Shown here: positions 59,705 through 64,000 of the stretch, piece by piece
Position numbering within the stretch: position 1 is the first letter of the stretch
How the letters are laid out: the number at the start of each line of letters is the position of its first letter
NCBI GenBank assembly: GCA_014804445.1
Contig: JAAUZU010000019.1
Span: forward strand, 7,104 to 71,103
Direction: 5' to 3'
Length of the DNA stretch: 64,000 nt
DNA from: Lachnospiraceae bacterium
GTDB taxonomy: Bacteria > Bacillota > Clostridia > Lachnospirales > Lachnospiraceae
Notes under the pieces: model-generated
The model's input: only the letters and a program-made list of their open reading frames with translations
Database searches by the model: none
Told to the model about the DNA's origin: nothing
Position numbers and translations under genes: made by a program

Positions 59705-61024
59705 TTGCTGTATACAGGATATGAGCTGCTTTGCTTTTTCTTTTTTTATGCGTTTGCCGGCTGGGTGCTGGAAGTGGCGTTTGCTGCCTTCACCAATAAG
59801 AAACTGGCAAACAGAGGTTTTTTAAACGGACCTTTTTGTCCCGTGTACGGGTGCGGCATGGTGTTCTTGCTGGTGTTCTTTGGCGGGCTCCTGCACAATT
59901 TGTTCTTTTTGTTTCTGGGAAGTATGGTAGTTACTTCCCTGCTGGAACTTCTGACCGGTAAGCTGATGGAAAAGCTTTATGGCAGAAAATGGTGGGATTA
60001 TTCGGATTACAAATATAATTACGGCGGTTATGTGTGTCTGCGCTTTTCCCTGATATGGGCAGCCGGGGCAGTGGTTCTGATGAGATGGGTCAATCCCTTT
60101 GTCACCTCCGTGATTCGTCTGATACCCGCCCTTGTGGGGAGAATTATCCTGATTGCGCTGGTGGTTCTGTTGGTCTGTGACTGGCTGGTGACGACCAAAG
60201 CCGTTCTGCGGATGAAGAAGCAGGGGCGCAGAATACAGGAACTGACCGAAGGCGTGAACCGGCTGACCGACAGAATGGGCAGCGCCATCTTCGGTGTGAT
60301 TCAAAGAAGAATGGCAAAGGCATTCCCGAATATAAAGGAAGAAAGAGCCATTCCGGCGAAAGCCAAAGGAAAAGAAGAGGCGAAGGTTTTTGCCGAGGGA
60401 TGCTGCTTTCACAAGCTGGTATGGCTTTTCTTTCTCGGCGCTTTTTTGGGAGATATTACGGAGACCATTTGGTGCTATGTGACGACGGGAAAGCTGATGA
60501 GCCGCAGCAGCGTTATCTATGGCCCTTTCAGCGTTGTCTGGGGGCTTGCCGTTGTGATGCTGACGCTTTTGTTAGACAGATACAAGGACAAACCGGACAG
60601 ATATATTTTTGTTTTCGGCACGGTGGTCGGCGGTGCCTACGAATACATATGCAGTGTGTTTACGGAGCTGGTGTTTGGAACAGTTTTCTGGGATTACAGC
60701 CATATTCCCTTTAATCTGGGGGGAAGGATTAATCTGCTATTCTGCTTTTTCTGGGGGATTGCAGCACTGATATGGCTGAAGTTTGTTTATCCGTTCTTGT
60801 CACGCCTGATTGAAAGAGTGCCAAAACGTGTGGGAACGTGGCTGAGCCGGCTGTTTATTGTTTTTATGGTGTGCAATATGGCAGTTTCCGCACTTGCCCT
60901 TGCCAGATACAGCGACAGGGCGGCGGGAAAGCAGGCGGAAAACGCCGTCGAACGTTTTTTGGATGAGCGCTATACCGATGAAAGAATGGAAAAAATTTAT
61001 CCCAATGCAAAGATGACTTCATAG
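59705..61024 (+). CDS. Duplicated CmpB-type putative ABC transporter permease
   Basis: A 439-residue membrane protein made of two similar halves. Each has a glycine-aromatic start (FFYAFAGWVLEVAF; FLGAFLGDITETIW), FLNGPFCPVYG or SSVIYGPFSVVWG, and WWDYSDYKYNYGGYV or VFWDYSHIPFNLGGRI. This is the PF06541 family, whose ABC role is unproven. TTG start with GGGGAGG eight bases upstream. Confidence 0.85.
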   Translation: MLYTGYELLCFFFFYAFAGWVLEVAFAAFTNKKLANRGFLNGPFCPVYGCGMVFLLVFFGGLLHNLFFLFLGSMVVTSLLELLTGKLMEKLYGRKWWDYSDYKYNYGGYVCLRFSLIWAAGAVVLMRWVNPFVTSVIRLIPALVGRIILIALVVLLVCDWLVTTKAVLRMKKQGRRIQELTEGVNRLTDRMGSAIFGVIQRRMAKAFPNIKEERAIPAKAKGKEEAKVFAEGCCFHKLVWLFFLGAFLGDITETIWCYVTTGKLMSRSSVIYGPFSVVWGLAVVMLTLLLDRYKDKPDRYIFVFGTVVGGAYEYICSVFTELVFGTVFWDYSHIPFNLGGRINLLFCFFWGIAALIWLKFVYPFLSRLIERVPKRVGTWLSRLFIVFMVCNMAVSALALARYSDRAAGKQAENAVERFLDERYTDERMEKIYPNAKMTS

Positions 61025-61060
61025 CGGCATTTACGCATGGGTACGAGGGAGGAAAAGACT

Positions 61061-61510
61061 GTGTATACAATAAGGACAATGACAATAGAGGATTATGAGG
61101 GCGTCTACGCCTTGTGGATGAGCATAAAAGGCTTTGCCATCAGGAGCATTGACGACTCAAGGGAGGGCGTTGCACGCTTCCTTTTGCGCAATCCCGATAC
61201 CAGCGTGGTCGCAGAAGAGGACGGCAGAATCATTGGCGCCATACTGTGCGGGCATGACGGCAGACGAGGCTGTCTGTATCATGTCTGCGTCAGACAGGAG
61301 TGCCGGATGCGGGGCGTAGGAAAGGCGATGGTCGTATTCTGTATGGAAAAACTGAAAGCAGAGCAGATCAGCAAGGTATCTCTGATCGCGTTTACGGTAA
61401 ATGATGTGGGAAACGCTTTTTGGAGACGTATCGGCTGGACAAAAAGGGAAGATTTGAATTATTATGATTTTGTACTGAATGCGGAAAATATCACAGCGTT
61501 TAATCAATAA
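61061..61510 (+). CDS. GNAT acetyltransferase
   Basis: A 149-residue protein: VVAEEDGRIIGAILCGHDG, acetyl-CoA loop RQECRMRGVGKAMV, then a conserved AFWRRIGW. GTG start at 61061 with GGGAGGAAA upstream. It lies 19 bases before argJ, so possibly an operon; substrate unknown. Confidence 0.88.
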   Translation: MYTIRTMTIEDYEGVYALWMSIKGFAIRSIDDSREGVARFLLRNPDTSVVAEEDGRIIGAILCGHDGRRGCLYHVCVRQECRMRGVGKAMVVFCMEKLKAEQISKVSLIAFTVNDVGNAFWRRIGWTKREDLNYYDFVLNAENITAFNQ

Positions 61511-61529
61511 AGAAGTGAGGTAGCGTTTT

Positions 61530-62753
61530 ATGAAAACAGTAGAGGGCGGCGTTTGTGCCGCAAAGGGATTTCAGGCGGCCGGCGTGGAAGCCGGTGTAAA
61601 ATATAAGGACAGGAAGGATATGGCGCTTGTTTACAGCGAAGTGCCCTGTGTGTGTGCAGGCACTTTTACCACAAATGTGGTGAAGGCGGCTCCGGTGCTT
61701 TGGGACAGGGCGCTTGTGGAGAACGCTCCTTTTGTACAGGCAATCGTAGTCAATTCCGGTATTGCCAATGCCTGCACGGGAAAGGAAGGACTTGACTGCT
61801 GTAAGGCGGAAGCAAAGGAGGCGGCGGACAGGCTGCAGATTCCGGAAAACAGTGTATTGCTTGGTTCCACCGGTGTTATCGGTATGCAGATGCCCGTAGA
61901 CAGGCTGAAAGCAGGCATTGCGGAGCTTGCGGGCAAAAAAGAGCGCTCCGTAAAAGCGGCAGACGACGCGGCAAGGGCGATTATGACGACGGATACCGTG
62001 GATAAGCAGATTGCGGTCAGCTTTGAGGTGGGCGGCAAAACCGTGACCATGGGCGGTATGTGCAAGGGCAGCGGCATGATTCATCCCAATATGTGCACCA
62101 TGCTTTCCTTTGTGACCTGTGATGCGGCAATTTCAAAAGAACTTCTGACAAAAGCGGTAAAAGAAAGCGTGGCAGATACTTTCAATATGATTTCCGTGGA
62201 CGGCGATACCTCCACCAATGACACCTTCTTGTTTTTGGCAAACGGTATGGCGGGCAACCCGGAAATCACGGAGGAAGGCGAGGCATACGAAACCTTTAAG
62301 GAGGCTCTACTCTTTCTCAATACCACGCTGGCGAAGAAACTTGCGGGAGACGGCGAAGGCGCGACAGCGCTGGTGGAAGTGCAGGTTGTAGGAGCGGAAA
62401 GCAAGGAAGCTGCCAAGCTGCTTGCCAAATCCGTCATCTGCTCCAGCCTGACGAAAGCGGCAATTTTCGGACATGACGCCAACTGGGGACGGATTCTCTG
62501 TGCCCTCGGTTATTCCGGTGCAGCCTTTGACCCAGAAAAGGTAGAACTGTTTTTCCAGAGCAAATCAGGACGTATCCAAATCTACAAAAACGGCTCTGCT
62601 GCGGACTACAGCGAGGAGGAAGCAACGAAAATCCTCTCCGACGAGGAAGTCACCATTTTGGCGGACATGCACATGGGCGATGCCACGGCAACTGCATGGG
62701 GCTGCGATTTAAGCTACGAATATGTCAAAATCAATGCGGACTATCGCTCGTAG
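61530..62753 (+). CDS. argJ: Bifunctional ornithine acetyltransferase / N-acetylglutamate synthase
   Basis: A 407-residue enzyme that cycles acetyl groups in arginine synthesis. The self-cleavage site is visible at KGSGMIHPNMCTMLSF, where the threonine becomes the nucleophile; GGVCAAKGFQAAGV and DGDTSTNDT also fit. Ends TATAWGCDLSYEYVKINADYRS-like, the normal C-terminus. Full length. Confidence 0.96.
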   Translation: MKTVEGGVCAAKGFQAAGVEAGVKYKDRKDMALVYSEVPCVCAGTFTTNVVKAAPVLWDRALVENAPFVQAIVVNSGIANACTGKEGLDCCKAEAKEAADRLQIPENSVLLGSTGVIGMQMPVDRLKAGIAELAGKKERSVKAADDAARAIMTTDTVDKQIAVSFEVGGKTVTMGGMCKGSGMIHPNMCTMLSFVTCDAAISKELLTKAVKESVADTFNMISVDGDTSTNDTFLFLANGMAGNPEITEEGEAYETFKEALLFLNTTLAKKLAGDGEGATALVEVQVVGAESKEAAKLLAKSVICSSLTKAAIFGHDANWGRILCALGYSGAAFDPEKVELFFQSKSGRIQIYKNGSAADYSEEEATKILSDEEVTILADMHMGDATATAWGCDLSYEYVKINADYRS

Positions 62754-62764
62754 AATGGAGAATC

Positions 62765-62932
62765 ATGTCGAATCAAATCAGAATTTTTTTAACACAGGCG
62801 AATCCGCACGAGGCAATGCGGGAGGAGGAAATATTAAACAAACTGGAAAAATCCCGCGAGCATGCAAAGCAGGGGAAATATAGGGATGCCGGGGACGTTA
62901 TTTCTGATATGAGGGGGAAGTATGGATTATAA
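62765..62932 (+). CDS. Antitoxin-like protein of a decayed toxin-antitoxin pair
   Basis: 55 residues, helical, ending EHAKQGKYRDAGDVISDMRG, as in antitoxins of the RelE/ParE systems. The toxin start overlaps its stop (62922). The toxin itself is broken, so this is an orphan. Confidence 0.6.
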   Translation: MSNQIRIFLTQANPHEAMREEEILNKLEKSREHAKQGKYRDAGDVISDMRGKYGL

Positions 62933-63012
62933 GATAGTTCTCGCTTCGGATGCAGAAGTTCATCGATAATATATTTCATGAATTACAGGATTATGAAAGC
63001 AGAATGTATTAG
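62922..63012 (+). pseudogene. Broken RelE/ParE-type toxin
   Basis: MDYKIVLASDAEV begins like a ParE toxin, then hits a stop near 62969. A shifted frame continues DNIFHELQDYESRMY and stops at 63012. The remaining 60 residues of a normal toxin are absent. Frameshift plus truncation. Confidence 0.65.
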
Positions 63013-63057
63013 TGCGGACTAATTCGATAAATCGGGATTTGAAAGGGAGAGGACAAT

Positions 63058-63576
63058 TTGAATCTTATTCACAGAAGTATCGATTTTGAAAAAGACAGAG
63101 ATTACATTTTGGAGCGTCATTGCCGCATTAATTACGCCTGTGAGAGTACATGGGTACGGGAAATGCCTTACCCTGACTACCGCTCAGAATGGTTCTCACT
63201 AACAAGCCAAGTTTCAGGATTTTACGGCTATCTCAAACAAACCGCCCAGGATGAACGCTCCATTGCGGAGATCATTGAGACGGAGGCTGGGTGTATCGTC
63301 GGCTATCTTTGGACGACTTTCTGCGAGGATGACGAAAGCGGCTTTCGCTTTGCAGAGATCCAAGAAATCTATATCGAAGAGGAGTTCAGGCGGTATGGTG
63401 TGGCAACCCAATTATACGAGTACGCCGAGGCGAAAGCCAAACGCAACGACGCAAAAGTCATCCGCGCAGAAACCGGCTTATGCAACAACGCTTCCGTCCA
63501 ACTGCATGAAAGGCTTGGCTTTGCTCCCTATCGATATGAATTTGAGAAATTGCTGGTGAACAAAAACAATCAATGA
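63058..63576 (+). CDS. GNAT acetyltransferase
   Basis: A 172-residue protein: GCIVGYLWTTFCEDD, IQEIYIEEEFRRYGVATQLYEYAE (acetyl-CoA loop), NASVQLHERLGFAPYRYEFEK. TTG start with GAGAGGAC upstream. Substrate unknown. Confidence 0.85.
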   Translation: MNLIHRSIDFEKDRDYILERHCRINYACESTWVREMPYPDYRSEWFSLTSQVSGFYGYLKQTAQDERSIAEIIETEAGCIVGYLWTTFCEDDESGFRFAEIQEIYIEEEFRRYGVATQLYEYAEAKAKRNDAKVIRAETGLCNNASVQLHERLGFAPYRYEFEKLLVNKNNQ

Positions 63577-63691
63577 CTATTCACTGATAACTTCCGGTTT
63601 ATCGAATTCTCAGAAATAAATTACGATAAGAGCGAGGCGCAGAGACAAGGCTTTGCAATCTGTAAAAAGGATCGCGAGAGGAGATTAGCAT

Positions 63692-63811
63692 ATGGGGATT
63701 GCAGAAAATAACATTATTGAATTTCGTGGGGTGGGGCTCATGGAAAATTTTATGTTATGGTTAATGGAGTGCGCCCGACTTGTTAAAGTTCAAAGGAGAA
63801 CAATTGATTGA
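63692..63811 (+). CDS. Small ORF
   Basis: 39 residues with a well-placed GAGAGGAG site. The TGA overlaps the ATG of the next frame by one base. No family recognised. Upstream 63577-63691 contains nothing recognisable. Confidence 0.4.
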   Translation: MGIAENNIIEFRGVGLMENFMLWLMECARLVKVQRRTID

Positions 63812-64000
63812 TGGAAAAGGAAAGGATTCCGGATTGGGAAGACAGCACGGAGGAGTACTTTATGATAGACTCCTGCCGGATTCCAAGAAAGGGACTGGAA
63901 GCTGTATATCTGGCGTATGAACGCCGAGGAGGAGGTCCTTACGCCAGTGTAGCGCATATGCATTACTACGAACTGGAGTTTTGTTATGAGGATGGCACTC
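63811..64000 (+). CDS. Partial CDS, truncated by window end
   Basis: 63 codons visible (RIPDWEDSTEEYFMIDSCRI, then YASVAHMHYYELEFCYED). AAAGGAG lies 13 bases upstream. No domain can be assigned from the visible part. Confidence 0.5.
   Translation, partial: MEKERIPDWEDSTEEYFMIDSCRIPRKGLEAVYLAYERRGGGPYASVAHMHYYELEFCYEDGT

Overview
The window looks like the chromosome of a spore-forming, probably gut-dwelling, member of the Firmicutes/Clostridia, most likely Lachnospiraceae. The evidence is the spoIIA-sigF and spoVA genes, CD3324-family, DUF1062, DUF5721 and DegV proteins, AGGAGG-type ribosome sites, frequent TTG/GTG starts and moderate GC. No rRNA, tRNA or CRISPR array was seen.

Backbone. In Bacillus subtilis the spoIIA operon (spoIIAA-spoIIAB-sigF) lies directly upstream of spoVA. 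Here the order is kept but the locus is stretched over about 37 kb: spoIIAA-AB-sigF (320-1954), then a GH25 muramidase, a lipoprotein, a methyltransferase and a large hybrid histidine kinase; spoVAA-AB-AC (10346-12107); about 21 kb of regulatory and accessory genes; spoVAD (33614-34648); four or five small genes including RidA and shikimate kinase; and spoVAE (37436-37792). Both spoVAA and spoVAD have their own sigma-G-like promoters, which suggests the split locus still works.

Accessory region 12-34 kb. It holds an unusual fusion of response regulator, HD-GYP and RsmF-type rRNA methyltransferase, a TPR-DUF4037-DUF4125 protein, nuclease-like genes (GIY-YIG, truncated YhcG, Rpn), an XRE-methyltransferase fusion, a BlaI/BlaR1 pair, an ECF sigma factor with a probable anti-sigma partner, two PadR systems, and an SDR plus NTF2-like pair opposite a MocR regulator.

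Integrated element 37814-48729. A 34-bp perfect direct repeat brackets 10.9 kb starting just after spoVAE. It encodes a zinc-ribbon tyrosine recombinase, a type I Hol_Tox toxin with antisense RNA, a CI/Cro-like switch, ERF annealing protein, replisome organiser, DnaC-like loader, a second divergent switch with two identical 15-bp operators, a possible small RNA, two fragments resembling terminase small subunits, and its own sigma-70 factor. No capsid, portal, large terminase, lysis or relaxase gene is present, so it resembles a phage satellite or a stripped prophage.

Right part 48.8-64 kb. LTA-synthase-like sulfatase, DUF5721, TetR/CPBP, a frameshifted MerR, CPBP/DUF3021/LytTR, DegV, argG with ARG-box-like sites, a duplicated CmpB-type membrane protein, two GNAT acetyltransferases, argJ and a decayed toxin-antitoxin pair.

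The most distinctive non-coding feature is a family of large (about 140-215 bp) imperfect palindromes, in at least eight copies (1-139, 5333, 28753, 35171, 51636, 51908, 53614, 54743). Their stems and apical loops are exchanged between copies, while an unpaired GAGCGAGAGCG core is kept. Three copies carry a companion hairpin. Several sit 40-65 bp upstream of start codons, including that of spoIIAA.
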